Notes: generated by a model not told the origin, from the sequence alone. A stretch of DNA of 60,365 nucleotides from Cellvibrionaceae bacterium (GCA_002707785.1 PANW01000041.1:5427-65791); one strand, 5' to 3'. Counted from the first letter of the stretch, positions 1 through 9,321 are shown. Numbers and translations: made by a program.

Positions 1-479
1 CATAGGTCCAAGTGCTCTTCAACGATGTCGCGGCGGAAAGCGTTCTTCGCGCCCACTGAGCAGTAGTAAGGACCCTGTGGTGCAGGGTAGCCGCCAGCAG
101 GGAAGCCAGGAGGATTGTTAGTTTCTGGATCCCACAGGAAATACTCTTGCTCAAAACCAAACCAGAAGTCGGTATCGTCTTCTGCTTCGTCGATGGTCGC
201 ACGACCGTTGGAAACGTGAGGAGTACCGTCAGCATTCAGAACTTCAGTCATTACCAGGTAAGAGTTGGTACGATCTGGATCTGGAATGATCGCAACTGGC
301 TTCAGCAAGCAATCAGAGTCATCACCGTCGGCTTGCTCAGTAGAAGAGCCGTCGAAAGACCACATTGGGCACTCTTCCAAGGTGCCGCCAAAGTCATTGC
401 GAACCATAGTTTTGCTGCGAAGGCTTTGGGTTGGCACGTAGCCGTCAAGCCAGATGTATTCCAACTTACTTTTTGTCAT
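1..479 (-). CDS. glnII: Glutamine synthetase type II, N-terminal part (truncated by window edge)
   Basis: Glutamine synthetase makes glutamine from glutamate, ammonia and ATP. About 159 codons are present and the gene runs off the left edge. The N-terminus reads MTKSKLEYIWLDGY, then PTQSLRSKTM, MWSFDGSSTEQA and FWFGFEQEYFLWDP. This is the beta-grasp domain plus the start of the catalytic domain of the eukaryote-like GSII family, not the long bacterial GSI; the EQEYF glutamates are metal ligands in the family. The ATG at 479 follows a GGAGTG ribosome site at 489-494 with good spacing. The upstream leader holds a striking alternating GGGG/CCCC structure (515-544). In Pseudomonas the GSI gene glnA sits near thiI and typA; here a GSII occupies a comparable position. 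Identification is firm; regulation is unknown. Confidence 0.93.
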   Translation of the reverse strand, partial: MTKSKLEYIWLDGYVPTQSLRSKTMVRNDFGGTLEECPMWSFDGSSTEQADGDDSDCLLKPVAIIPDPDRTNSYLVMTEVLNADGTPHVSNGRATIDEAEDDTDFWFGFEQEYFLWDPETNNPPGFPAGGYPAPQGPYYCSVGAKNAFRRDIVEEHLDL

Positions 480-514
480 CTTGAGTATCACTCCAATAAG
501 TTCTATTGAGTTTT

Positions 515-544
515 GGGGAGGTCCCCATGAATGGGGAAAACCCC
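515..544 (-). promoter_or_regulatory. Alternating GGGG/CCCC blocks in glutamine synthetase leader
   Basis: On the + strand four-base blocks alternate: GGGG 515-518, CCCC 523-526, GGGG 533-536, CCCC 541-544, separated by 4, 6 and 4 bases. In a transcript of the downstream glutamine synthetase (minus strand) adjacent blocks could pair in mutually exclusive ways (outer two hairpins, or the central hairpin, or first with last). It lies about 35 bases before the start codon. A switch-like role is inference; no known riboswitch was recognised. The rest of 480-816 shows no gene and no convincing promoter. Confidence 0.4.
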
Positions 545-816
545 GAAATATTTACGTGTGATCGTATAAAGCAAATTCTGTTCCAGTCTGTTCAGGATGT
601 CAGGATTGAAGTCTGATCTCATCTAAAGCGGCGCGCGGCCTTATTTGTCTAGGTGCTTCATGGGTGTGAGGGGGTTGGCAAATCAAGGTCTTACAGGAGG
701 TCAACGACATAAAGCTTATTGTGGCTCTGTTTTGGTGCATCATTTTTTCTGGCGCCCAATATTGGTGCCTGCCTGTTGTTGGCGTCGTCTGCGGTGTGTT
801 GTGAGCGAGAGTTCTC

Positions 817-1599
817 TTAATTACCCTCTGCATCTGCTACAGCATCCACGACGATCGCCGTGATGTTATCTCGACCGCCCTGATCTAAGGCTTTATTGAC
901 CAACGTCTCTACCGTGTCCTCTACCTTTCCTTGTTTTAAAAGGGTGCGAAGCTCATCGTCTGATAGCTCGTTATAGAGCCCGTCGCTACAGATCAGAAAA
1001 CGATCTCCCGCCTGCACTGGGTTGAAATCGAGATCTAGGTGCAGGGTTTGGTGCACGCCCACTGCGCGGGTCAGCACATGCGCTGAAGGATGTCTGGCCG
1101 CTTTTTCTGGCGTCATCGCACCGCTATCGATCTTGCTCTGAGCCACGGTGTGATCCGTGGTCAGTGTTTCCAGCTCATCATTTCTCAGGCGATAGACTCG
1201 ACTGTCTCCAGCCCAGAGTAGAAAACCGTAGCCGCCATAGCAATAGAGTGCCACCACGGTCGAGCCAACCTGCTCCCCTTTAAAAGAGTTGCGGCAATTT
1301 GCATGGGCTTCACGCAAGCGGATTTCAATATCCCGGATGCAGCCAGCAATACTGCTGGCCTTCATGTGGTGAAAAAAGGCATCTACGACAACGCCGCTGG
1401 CGAAATCACCGCGGGATAGGCCGCCCATACCGTCGGCTACCGCCCAAAGGCCTTGGTCTGAGTCACTATAGAAGGCATCTTCGTTGACCTGCCGCACACG
1501 CCCGACATCACTGTGAGCGGCGCTGCGCCAGGTAATGTTCGTGGTTGATCGGCACTTGGCTTCCAGCTCCACCAGTTGATCAAAATCGATATAGGGCAT
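817..1599 (-). CDS. PP2C-family Ser/Thr protein phosphatase
   Basis: Soluble PPM/PP2C phosphatase of 260 aa that removes phosphate from Ser/Thr residues using two metal ions. The family motifs occur in order: HSDVGRVRQVNEDAF (first metal-binding Asp after Glu), ADGMGG, GSTVVA, WAGDSRVYRLR, ICSDGL and GGRDNITAIVV. A roughly 30-residue N-terminal extension precedes the domain. No membrane segment is present. The gene lies downstream of a Ser/Thr kinase on the same strand with a 218-base gap, so the two probably form a reversible phosphorylation pair. Similar phosphatases often accompany type VI secretion loci, but no such genes are seen here. The start ATG has only a weak ribosome site. Confidence 0.93.
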   Translation of the reverse strand: MPYIDFDQLVELEAKCRSTTNITWRSAAHSDVGRVRQVNEDAFYSDSDQGLWAVADGMGGLSRGDFASGVVVDAFFHHMKASSIAGCIRDIEIRLREAHANCRNSFKGEQVGSTVVALYCYGGYGFLLWAGDSRVYRLRNDELETLTTDHTVAQSKIDSGAMTPEKAARHPSAHVLTRAVGVHQTLHLDLDFNPVQAGDRFLICSDGLYNELSDDELRTLLKQGKVEDTVETLVNKALDQGGRDNITAIVVDAVADAEGN

Positions 1600-1691
1600 T
1601 AATAGGGCCTGTTAACGCTAATTTGATAATCTTGCCAGAGGCTGTTTCGGCTGCCGGCAAGGTAAAGCGAGTGTGATGGGTTGCCGTCAAT

Positions 1692-1716
1692 GAGCCAGCA
1701 CTCGCGGGGCTGGCTC
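1692..1716. other. Hairpin between kinase and phosphatase genes
   Basis: GAGCCAGC (1692-1699) and GCTGGCTC (1709-1716) form an 8-bp perfect stem with a 9-base loop in the gap between the kinase and phosphatase genes. There is no clean T-run on the minus strand, so it may be a processing or attenuation element rather than a terminator. Confidence 0.35.
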
Positions 1717-1817
1717 TTGTTTCTTGAAGGCCGCTAAACTCTTTATTCGTATCTAGGTTGGCGCTTCTTAGGTTACAGTGAGTTCGCCATGCTAGTGTTG
1801 GCAGCTCCTGCGTATGT

Positions 1818-2756
1818 TCAAGCTTCCCTAAAGGTGCGTAACACTTCATCTGCTGAGAGTGGGCGATCCCGCGGGTCTTTTTTTAGGCAGTTCATGGTTA
1901 GTTCAGCCAGTACGCTCGGTATGTGGGCGTTTGTCACATTGCGCGGGTCTACCGGCACTTCAGTGCGAATCTGAGTTAATAGTTGCTGTACCAAATCGCC
2001 CTGAAATGGCGTTACGCCAGTGAGGATTTCGTAGAGGATAGCCCCCAGGCTATACAAATCGGACTGACCGGTAATACCCGGATCGCGATCAATTTGCTCG
2101 GGCGACATGTACATCACCGTACCCTGTAATTTGCCTTCACCTGTCATGCCTTTACCGGTATCGGCCTCATTAATTTTAGATTCGTCCTCCTCCTCTGAGA
2201 TATCTTCGTGCCAGACTTTGGCCAAGCCCCAGTCCAGTACCAGTACCTCGCCGTAGGGGCCGATCAGAATGTTTTCCGGTTTAATGTCGCGATGTACTAC
2301 CCCACGGGAGTGTGCGTAACCCAATGCTCGCGTAACTTGCACCATTAAATCCATGAGCTGGGTCAAGTCATAGCGTTCTCGATAATCGAGTACCTCTCTC
2401 AAGGTGTAGCCGTGTACCAATTTCATGGTGAAATAATAATTGCCACGTTTATCGCGACCGATCTCATAGGTGGGGATGGTGTTGGGGTGTTGCAGCATCG
2501 CGGAAATACGCGCTTCGCGCAGCAGTCGGCGGGTTTCAATAGGGTCGCCAATAAACTCGGGTCTGAGTGTCTTGTAGCAAACGGTACGGCGCAGATGCAT
2601 GTCTCTGCACGACTTGATCAGAGATTTTCCGCCTTTGGCAATCGTACTAAAAAACGCATAACGCGTTTTGGGGTTGAGAGTTTCAGGTAACGGCAGGTCG
2701 GTTTCTTCGGCATAAATGCGAGATTCCTCGACATTCTGCTGCGGAAATACGAGCAT
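1818..2756 (-). CDS. Ser/Thr protein kinase, cytoplasmic, DWG variant
   Basis: Hanks-type protein kinase of 312 aa that covers little more than the kinase domain and has no transmembrane or sensor region. Visible elements: the ATP-anchoring lysine in VCYKTL, the catalytic loop HRDIKPENIL, the metal-binding loop as DWGLAK instead of DFG, SPEQ in place of APE, and DLYSLGAILYEILTG. The glycine loop is degenerate (IAKGGKSLIKS). An acidic stretch rich in Glu and Asp is inserted in the activation segment. The ATG at 2756 has an AGGGG ribosome site. The gene is upstream of the PP2C gene on the same strand. Active-site Lys, Asp and Asn are retained, so activity is likely; substrates are unknown. Confidence 0.9.
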   Translation of the reverse strand: MLVFPQQNVEESRIYAEETDLPLPETLNPKTRYAFFSTIAKGGKSLIKSCRDMHLRRTVCYKTLRPEFIGDPIETRRLLREARISAMLQHPNTIPTYEIGRDKRGNYYFTMKLVHGYTLREVLDYRERYDLTQLMDLMVQVTRALGYAHSRGVVHRDIKPENILIGPYGEVLVLDWGLAKVWHEDISEEEDESKINEADTGKGMTGEGKLQGTVMYMSPEQIDRDPGITGQSDLYSLGAILYEILTGVTPFQGDLVQQLLTQIRTEVPVDPRNVTNAHIPSVLAELTMNCLKKDPRDRPLSADEVLRTFREA

Positions 2757-3066
2757 GAATAACCCCTTTAGATAGCATTAGGCAGCTTATGGCAAACACC
2801 AATTCCGGAATAGTTTGGTTGGTGTGAGCCAATTATGCCAGTGATAGTTTCAAAGACTGGCTTTGATGCAAAAAACGGACTCAAAGTTTACCGAAGCGGC
2901 AAAATACTAAGCAGTCGATAGACTCGACGGTTGGAATTCTAGGGAAGTGGGGCCTTTTAAAGTAGCTGTCGGCGTCCTACGCCTTGCTTTATAATCGTGC
3001 GTTTTAAATTAAAGGCCGTACCTTAAGCGGGCCTTTTTAACCTTGGCTTTCCAAAGAATTGTGGCT
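2757..3066. promoter_or_regulatory. Divergent intergenic region with -10 hexamer and terminator-like hairpin before thiI
   Basis: This 310-base region separates the kinase (minus) from thiI (plus). A perfect TATAAT lies at 2990-2995 on the + strand; the -35 is poor. Just downstream, AAAGGCC (3011-3017) pairs with GGCCTTT (3030-3036) and is followed by TTT and AA, like an intrinsic terminator 30 bases before the thiI ATG. It could be an attenuator in the thiI leader or the end of a short RNA. No gene is seen in the region. Confidence 0.4.
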
Positions 3067-4521
3067 ATGCATTTTATTGTTAAATTTTTCCCTGAAATCA
3101 CCATCAAGAGTCCGCCGGTAAGGAAGCGTTTTGTTAAGCATTTGCGTGACAATCTGCGCTCGTTGTTTAAAGGCTTGCCTTTTTCGGTGCAGGTCGATCG
3201 CGATTGGGACAAAATTGACGTCTATGCGGAACCCAATTCGGCTGATGCGATTGCACAGGTGGCAGAGGTTTTGGCGCATACCCCTGGGATTGCCTACTTT
3301 GCCCAAGTGCAAACTTTCCCGTTGGGGGATCTCGATGACATCTATGAGAAGACGAAGGCCATTTGGGGCGATGCACTCGCGGGGAAAACATTTTGTGTGA
3401 GGGCCAAACGTCAAGGGGAGCATGACTTTAGCTCCATTGAGGTGGAGAAGTATGTAGGTGGCGGTCTCAATCAGCACACCGATGCCGCTGGCGTTAAGCT
3501 AAAGAATCCCGATATCACCGTGCGCATGGAAATCAAACGCGACCAGTTGCACGTGATTGAAAAACAAACTCCAGGCTTGGGGGGCTTTCCTCTAGGCACT
3601 CAAGAGCCGGTGTTGTCGCTAATTTCTGGCGGTTTTGATTCCACCGTATCCAGCTATCTCACCATTAAGCGCGGTATTCGCACGCATTATTGTTTCTTTA
3701 ATCTCGGTGGGCGTGCCCACGAAGTGGCGGTTAAAGAGGTGGCTTACTATCTGTGGAGCAAATACGGTGCGTCTCATCGAGTTATGTTTGTCACTGTGCC
3801 CTTCGAAGACGTTGTGGGTGAAATCTTGGAAAAGGTGGATAACTCGCAAATGGGGGTGGTGTTAAAGCGCATGATGTTGCGTGCTGCCACCCAGGTGGCC
3901 GAACAAATGGAAATTCCGGCACTGGTGACGGGTGAGGCAGTGGCTCAAGTGTCGAGCCAGACCTTAACCAATTTGACCGTTATCGACAGCGTCACTGATA
4001 CCTTGGTATTGCGTCCATTGATTGTGATGGATAAAGGCGAAATCATCGATGTGGCTCGCAAAATCGGCACCGAGGAGTTCTCTGCGGCCATTCCTGAGTA
4101 TTGTGGGGTAATTTCCCGCAAGCCGACTACTCGAGCGCAAGAAGATCGTGTGGCGCATGAAGAATCAAAATTTGATATGTCGGTCTTGGAAAAGGCAGTA
4201 GAAACCCGTCGCATGTTGCCTATCGATCATGTGGTGGATGATCTTGCTGCCGATGTGCAGGTAGAAGCCCAGTCAATAGTGGCTAGTGGTCAGGTGGTTA
4301 TCGATGTGCGCCATCCCGATGAAGAGGAGCTGCGTCCTCTGCAGCTGGAAGAGGTGGAGATATTAAAAATTCCATTTTTCCGCTTGAGCGGCAGTTTTGC
4401 CAATCTGGATAAGTCTCAGCACTATCTGCTCTACTGCGACAAAGGCATCATGAGTCAGCTGCATGCCGCAAATTTGAAGGATGACGGCTACCACAATGTG
4501 GGCGTCTATCGACCGGTATAA
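3067..4521 (+). CDS. thiI: tRNA 4-thiouridine synthetase / thiamine thiazole sulfurtransferase ThiI
   Basis: ThiI adenylates U8 of tRNA and transfers sulfur to give 4-thiouridine; in many bacteria it also supplies sulfur for the thiazole of thiamine. The 484-aa protein has, in order, a ferredoxin-like plus THUMP region, a PP-loop SGGFDST (residues 187-193), the conserved disulfide cysteine C346 (PEYCGV) and a C-terminal rhodanese domain with active Cys C457 (LYCDKG). I chose the ATG at 3067 because MHFIVKFFPEITIKS aligns with the start of E. coli ThiI; an upstream in-frame ATG at 3043 would add eight residues. The rhodanese domain suggests both functions are retained. Confidence 0.97.
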   Translation: MHFIVKFFPEITIKSPPVRKRFVKHLRDNLRSLFKGLPFSVQVDRDWDKIDVYAEPNSADAIAQVAEVLAHTPGIAYFAQVQTFPLGDLDDIYEKTKAIWGDALAGKTFCVRAKRQGEHDFSSIEVEKYVGGGLNQHTDAAGVKLKNPDITVRMEIKRDQLHVIEKQTPGLGGFPLGTQEPVLSLISGGFDSTVSSYLTIKRGIRTHYCFFNLGGRAHEVAVKEVAYYLWSKYGASHRVMFVTVPFEDVVGEILEKVDNSQMGVVLKRMMLRAATQVAEQMEIPALVTGEAVAQVSSQTLTNLTVIDSVTDTLVLRPLIVMDKGEIIDVARKIGTEEFSAAIPEYCGVISRKPTTRAQEDRVAHEESKFDMSVLEKAVETRRMLPIDHVVDDLAADVQVEAQSIVASGQVVIDVRHPDEEELRPLQLEEVEILKIPFFRLSGSFANLDKSQHYLLYCDKGIMSQLHAANLKDDGYHNVGVYRPV

Positions 4522-4750
4522 GCGCTGCTTGCGCTGGAAAGGCTGGCTTTTGCTAGGGTCAGCTGAAGCAGAGATGCTAAGCTCAAGTAGCATTTGGTTA
4601 TTAAAACGATCAATGTCGGCCAATTTGTGTCATGGTTAGTGACAAAGGCGGCGCTCGACGCCAGGGTGTGGGTGGGTATTTTAAGGTGCCCAAAGGGTGA
4701 GTTGTGCGGCGTCTTCGCACTTGATCGCGGGAGGAGTACTCTAGCAACGT

Positions 4751-7156
4751 ATGGGATTGAGAACCAAACTACTCATTACCTTAATGGGCTTGCTGGTGTT
4801 GCCTCTGTTGGTGCTCAGCGGCGGTTCCTATTGGTATTTTGCCAACAAAATGCACGTTGAGGCACTCAACTACCAACGCAACATCTCTGGCCAGCTAGTC
4901 ATTGGCGCCCATGCTGAAATCGTTCGAATCACCTCGACACTGAGACAATTTTCTGAGAATCCACAAATTGCAGGTTTGTTCGCCAACGCCTTGGCGAAGC
5001 GTGACCCTAGCGAATTGCAGGTGGCTATTGATGGGCTTCAGAAAACACTCGGTTCAACGACCTTAGTCGGTATCTATGATGCCGAAGGGGAGTTGGTTCT
5101 TCATTCACCAGCCTCCTACCCTGCTACTGGTCGGGCGATGCCTATGTCCGTCCTAGATGAAGATCATGTGGTGGAATCGGGGTTGCGCCGCCGCTTTGGG
5201 ATGAGCCCTAAGGGTGTGCGTAAACTTCAATCATTAGCGTCGATTGTGAGTGAAGCGGGCGAGACGCTAGCCTATGTGGTGTTGGGTAGCGATTTGTCGG
5301 TATTTCAATCCATGATTGAGGAAAACGACAGCGATACTACTCGTCTCTTTTTCAGCGATAACTTCGGTGAAATTATCGTGAAGTCGCCAGAGATTGTGTT
5401 CAATTCCCTGCCCGTTGACGCCATGATCAACTTTTCCACCGGCACCCATCAGCAATTCATTGAAATGGACATTGATGGTGCCTCCTATTTGCTAAACATG
5501 CAGAGAATTGCCGCCGATTTGTGGTTGGGTTCAATGGTGGATGAAGACGCCATTGCTGGCTCCAGCCTATCTTTGCTGCTCATTTTGCTGCCTATCGCTG
5601 CGCTTATTCTCGCCTTCACCGCCTTTGTCTTTTATCTCAAGGTGGCGGGTTTGGTGATTAAACCCATTGATGAGTTGATCGGCGCCACACGCAAAATTGC
5701 CGGCGGCGATTATCAGCCCCAGATTGATATTGATAGTGACGATGAGTTGGGTGAATTGGCAGAGGCTTTCCGTGCTATGGGCAATCAGCTGGAAGACTCT
5801 AATCAACAAATTGCTCAGCTCGCCTACTATGATCCGCTGACGCAGCTGCCCAATCGCAACACATTGAAGATTATGTTGAAGTCCATTATTGAGCAGGCCC
5901 AGCGCAATAAGGCTCGCTTAGCGGTGCTGTTTATCGATTTGGATGACTTCAAAAAGGTGAACGATCGCCTCGGGCATCAGGCCGGTGATGAACTCTTAGT
6001 GCAGGTGGGTCAGCGTTTACACAAGTGTCTGCGTTCCGGTGACATATTGGCCGAAACGGTAGAGGACGACTTGCCTGAGCAGGTGGTCAGTCGGCGCGGC
6101 GGCGATGAATTCAATGCCATTTTGAACAATGTGCACAACGGTCGAGAAGCAGCGCTGGTCGCAGAACGTCTGATTATGGATATCAATGAGCCTTTGTTGA
6201 TTCACGGCAGTCAGGTCAGTGTCGGCGCCAGTATTGGGGTAGCGATGTACCCTGAAGATGGTGAAGATGCAGAGACCTTGCTGCGCAATGCGGACTTGGC
6301 TATGTATCAAGCCAAGCAACAAGGTAAGAACAAATACTATTTATTTACTGAAGCCATGAACGCACTGGTACACGAGCGTCTCGAGCTGGAGCAAAGTGTG
6401 GGTCGCGGTTTGCAGCGCAACGAATTCGAATTGTATTTTCAGCCCAAAATTGATTTATCGACTATGACGGTTTCTGGGTTTGAGGCATTGATTCGCTGGA
6501 TGAGCCCCGAGCGCGGCGTGGTGTCGCCAGCAGAGTTTATCCCCTTGGCGGAAGAGTCGCAGTTGATTCATGATTTAGGGCATTGGGTTATGGCCGAGGC
6601 GTTACATCAGGTCAATCAGTGGCATGATTTACTGCCTGAGAATGTGCGTATCGCCATCAATATTTCAGCTCGACAAATGGCGCAGGAGAACTTCGCCGAG
6701 CACTTGATCTCACTGGCGGAGCAGTTTCAAGTGCCTTTGACGCGTTTGGAAGTCGAGCTCACGGAAACCAGTATCCTAACCGATGAGATTCTGGTCAAAC
6801 AGCACCTCTATGCCCTGAGGGCGGTGGGGGTGAAAGTCAGTCTTGATGATTTTGGCACCGGCTATTCCTCGTTGACCTTTTTGCGCAATCTGCCGATCGA
6901 TTCAGTGAAAATCGATCGCAGCTTTGTCATGCGTTTAGAGGGGGATGAAGAGTCGCAAGCTATTGTCATGTCGGTGCTGGGGTTGTGTCAGAAGCTGAGT
7001 TTGGAAACGGTGGCTGAGGGCATAGAAACCGCCGAGCAGGCCGCTCTTTTGGCTGCCAAGGGCTGCACCGAAGGGCAGGGCTATCTATTTGCGCGCCCCA
7101 TGCCGGCCGATCAAGTGCTGGAATTTATCCGCGCTCCTGGGTATTTGGCGCTTTGA
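4751..7156 (+). CDS. Membrane GGDEF-EAL cyclic-di-GMP signalling protein
   Basis: Sensor protein of 801 aa. An N-terminal membrane helix (LLITLMGLLVLPLLVLSGG) is followed by a periplasmic, probably Cache-like domain, a second helix near residue 280, a HAMP linker, a GGDEF domain (GGDEF at 450-454) and an EAL domain (EAL at 578-580). The EAL domain keeps DDFGTGYSS, ELTETS and AEGIET, so both synthesis and hydrolysis of cyclic-di-GMP are plausible. No RxxD inhibitory site precedes GGDEF; instead roughly 15 extra residues (acidic, ETVEDDLPEQ) are inserted there. GGAGGAG lies about 14 bases before the ATG, a long spacing. It sits between thiI and typA as a single gene; the signal sensed is unknown. 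Confidence 0.94.
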   Translation: MGLRTKLLITLMGLLVLPLLVLSGGSYWYFANKMHVEALNYQRNISGQLVIGAHAEIVRITSTLRQFSENPQIAGLFANALAKRDPSELQVAIDGLQKTLGSTTLVGIYDAEGELVLHSPASYPATGRAMPMSVLDEDHVVESGLRRRFGMSPKGVRKLQSLASIVSEAGETLAYVVLGSDLSVFQSMIEENDSDTTRLFFSDNFGEIIVKSPEIVFNSLPVDAMINFSTGTHQQFIEMDIDGASYLLNMQRIAADLWLGSMVDEDAIAGSSLSLLLILLPIAALILAFTAFVFYLKVAGLVIKPIDELIGATRKIAGGDYQPQIDIDSDDELGELAEAFRAMGNQLEDSNQQIAQLAYYDPLTQLPNRNTLKIMLKSIIEQAQRNKARLAVLFIDLDDFKKVNDRLGHQAGDELLVQVGQRLHKCLRSGDILAETVEDDLPEQVVSRRGGDEFNAILNNVHNGREAALVAERLIMDINEPLLIHGSQVSVGASIGVAMYPEDGEDAETLLRNADLAMYQAKQQGKNKYYLFTEAMNALVHERLELEQSVGRGLQRNEFELYFQPKIDLSTMTVSGFEALIRWMSPERGVVSPAEFIPLAEESQLIHDLGHWVMAEALHQVNQWHDLLPENVRIAINISARQMAQENFAEHLISLAEQFQVPLTRLEVELTETSILTDEILVKQHLYALRAVGVKVSLDDFGTGYSSLTFLRNLPIDSVKIDRSFVMRLEGDEESQAIVMSVLGLCQKLSLETVAEGIETAEQAALLAAKGCTEGQGYLFARPMPADQVLEFIRAPGYLAL

Positions 7157-7259
7157 GGTAAGGGCCGATACGGCGGAATTCTCCCGTCTATAAGGTCGTT
7201 CGAAGAGTCTGCGCGTAAATAAATCTCCATTGATCATTTAATCGTCGCCTTAAGGTGGG

Positions 7260-7265
7260 TATAAT
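7260..7265 (+). promoter_or_regulatory. -10 hexamer for typA
   Basis: A perfect TATAAT about 65 bases before the typA start. No good -35 is seen at 16-18 bases. A start of transcription near 7271 would exclude the longer in-frame typA reading starting at 7255, which supports the GTG at 7330 as the true start. Confidence 0.5.
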
Positions 7266-7329
7266 GCCGCACCTTTTTTCATGGCCGACGCGATACTCGC
7301 GCAACTGGCCCGCAGTAGAGACCACCGTT

Positions 7330-9138
7330 GTGATCGAGAAACTCCGTAACATTGCCATTATTGCCCACGTTGACCATGGTAAAACTACCTTGGTTGATAA
7401 ACTCCTGAGCCAATCTGGCACCCTTGATCGCAAAGACGAAGGCTCTGAGCGCATCATGGATTCTAACGATCAGGAAAAAGAGCGTGGTATTACCATCTTG
7501 GCGAAAAACACCGCCATCAGCTGGAATGACTACCGCATCAACATTGTGGATACCCCGGGACACGCCGACTTCGGTGGCGAGGTAGAGCGTGTATTGTCGA
7601 TGGTTGATTGTGTGTGTTTGTTGGTCGATGCCGTTGATGGCCCTATGCCACAAACCCGCTTTGTTACCTCTAAGGCATTTGAGCAAGGTCTGCGTCCAAT
7701 TGTTGTGATCAACAAGATCGATCGTCCAGGTGCGCGTCCTGACTGGGTAATGGACCAAGTCTTCGATTTGTTCGACAGCCTCGGTGCAACCGATGAGCAG
7801 CTCGACTTCCCAGTGATCTACGCCTCAGCCATTAACGGTATTGCCGGTGATGATCCTGAGAATATGGCCGAAGACATGACACCTCTGTATGAGATGATTG
7901 TCGACAAAGTCCCTGCGCCAAAAGTTGATCCAGAAGGTGCTTTCCAGATGCAAGTGTCTGCTCTGGCCTATGACAGCTACGTTGGTGTTATCGGTGTTGG
8001 CCGAATTACTCGCGGTACCTTAAAGCCTAACCAACAGGTGATCGTGAAGAGTGCCAATGGCGACGAGCGCAAAGGTAAAGTGCTCAATGTTAAAGGCTAC
8101 TTAGGGCTGGAGCAGGTTGAGACCGATCTGGCCACCGCCGGTGATATTGTTTGTATTAACGGTATTGATGGCTTAAGCATCTCCGACACTCTGTGTGATC
8201 CCGAAAATATTGAAGCCCTGCCAGCGTTGAGTGTTGATGAACCAACGGTCAGCATGACCTTTATCGTTAACGATTCACCTTTCGCCGGTAAAGAAGGTAA
8301 GTTTGTTACCACCCGAAATATTAAAGATCGCTTGGACCAAGAGCTTATCCACAACGTGGCCTTGCGTGTAGAGCCAGGTGATTCACCGGACAAGTTTGTT
8401 GTCTCTGGCCGTGGTGAGCTGCATTTGTCAGTCTTGATCGAAACCATGCGTCGCGAAGGCTTCGAAATGGGCGTATCGCGTCCAGAAGTGGTTCAGAAAG
8501 AAATCGACGGTGAAATCCAAGAGCCGTTTGAGCAAGTGGTGATCGATGTTGAAGAGCCACACCAAGGTGCGGTGATGGAAGAGTTGGGCTTGCGTAAAGC
8601 TGAGCTCACCAACATGGAGCCCGATGGTAAAGGTCGTGTTCGTCTAGAGTTCATCATGCCGTCGCGAGGCCTGATCGGTTTCCGTGGTTTGTTCCTCACC
8701 TTGACCTCGGGTTCTGGCATCATGACCAGCATCTTTGATCACTACGGTCCGGTGAAGCAAGGTGAAGTGGTGAGTCGTCAGAACGGTGTACTGGTTAGTA
8801 TGTTGAAAGGTAAGACCGCGGCCTACTCTCTGTTTAATCTACAGAGCCGCGGCCGTCTGTTTCTCGGTCATGCGATCGATGTCTATGAAGGCCAGGTAAT
8901 CGGTATTCACTCACGTTCTAACGACTTGGCCGTTAACCCGATTAAGGGTAAGCAGCTGACCAACGTTCGTGCCTCTGGTACTGATGAAGCTTTAACCTTG
9001 GTGCCACCTATCAAGCACACCTTGGAACAAGCGCTCGAGTTTATTGAAGACGATGAGCTGGTGGAAGTTACGCCAGAGAGCATTCGTATTCGTAAGAAGC
9101 TGCTGACCGAAAATGAGCGCAAGCGCGCTAAGAAGTAA
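7330..9138 (+). CDS. typA: Ribosome-associated GTPase TypA/BipA
   Basis: TypA/BipA is a translational GTPase related to EF-G. It binds the ribosome and affects 50S assembly and stress or low-temperature growth. The GTPase domain shows AHVDHGKTT (P-loop), the RGITI switch, [12 protein letters not shown] (G3) and NKID (G4), followed by domains II, III and V and the family-specific C-terminus ([15 protein letters not shown]). The GTG at 7330 gives a 602-aa protein whose N-terminus [16 protein letters not shown] matches E. coli TypA (607 aa). A longer in-frame reading adds 25 residues without family support. Single gene, ended by a strong terminator. Confidence 0.97.
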   Translation: MIEKLRNIAIIAHVDHGKTTLVDKLLSQSGTLDRKDEGSERIMDSNDQEKERGITILAKNTAISWNDYRINIVDTPGHADFGGEVERVLSMVDCVCLLVDAVDGPMPQTRFVTSKAFEQGLRPIVVINKIDRPGARPDWVMDQVFDLFDSLGATDEQLDFPVIYASAINGIAGDDPENMAEDMTPLYEMIVDKVPAPKVDPEGAFQMQVSALAYDSYVGVIGVGRITRGTLKPNQQVIVKSANGDERKGKVLNVKGYLGLEQVETDLATAGDIVCINGIDGLSISDTLCDPENIEALPALSVDEPTVSMTFIVNDSPFAGKEGKFVTTRNIKDRLDQELIHNVALRVEPGDSPDKFVVSGRGELHLSVLIETMRREGFEMGVSRPEVVQKEIDGEIQEPFEQVVIDVEEPHQGAVMEELGLRKAELTNMEPDGKGRVRLEFIMPSRGLIGFRGLFLTLTSGSGIMTSIFDHYGPVKQGEVVSRQNGVLVSMLKGKTAAYSLFNLQSRGRLFLGHAIDVYEGQVIGIHSRSNDLAVNPIKGKQLTNVRASGTDEALTLVPPIKHTLEQALEFIEDDELVEVTPESIRIRKKLLTENERKRAKK

Positions 9139-9163
9139 GTCGAGTTAGCTGGCTTTATCGCGA

Positions 9164-9196
9164 AGAGCCCTGCGCTGTGATGGCGCGGGGCTTTTT
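9164..9196 (+). terminator. Intrinsic terminator of typA
   Basis: AGCCCTGCGC (9166-9175) pairs with GCGCGGGGCT (9183-9192), a 10-bp stem with one G-T pair and a 7-base loop, followed by TTTTA. It lies about 30 bases after the typA stop codon. Confidence 0.85.
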
Positions 9197-9321
9197 ATTG
9201 GTTATTGTTTGTGCCAATGACCTCTTTTTTGTATCAACATCAAATATTCAAGCGCCAGTCATTTTTCTGTCATAAATTGGTCTTATTGTCGTCATATTAA
9301 TTCGTCAGTGAGACTAGCTCT

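Noticed and set aside
730-790. Sigma-54-like pattern upstream of glutamine synthetase (TGGCGC...TTGGT)
   Set aside because: The -12 element is not GC at the required spacing.
7255-7329. 25-residue N-terminal extension of TypA
   Set aside because: The extension overlaps the perfect -10 hexamer and has no similarity to TypA; the GTG at 7330 fits the family.
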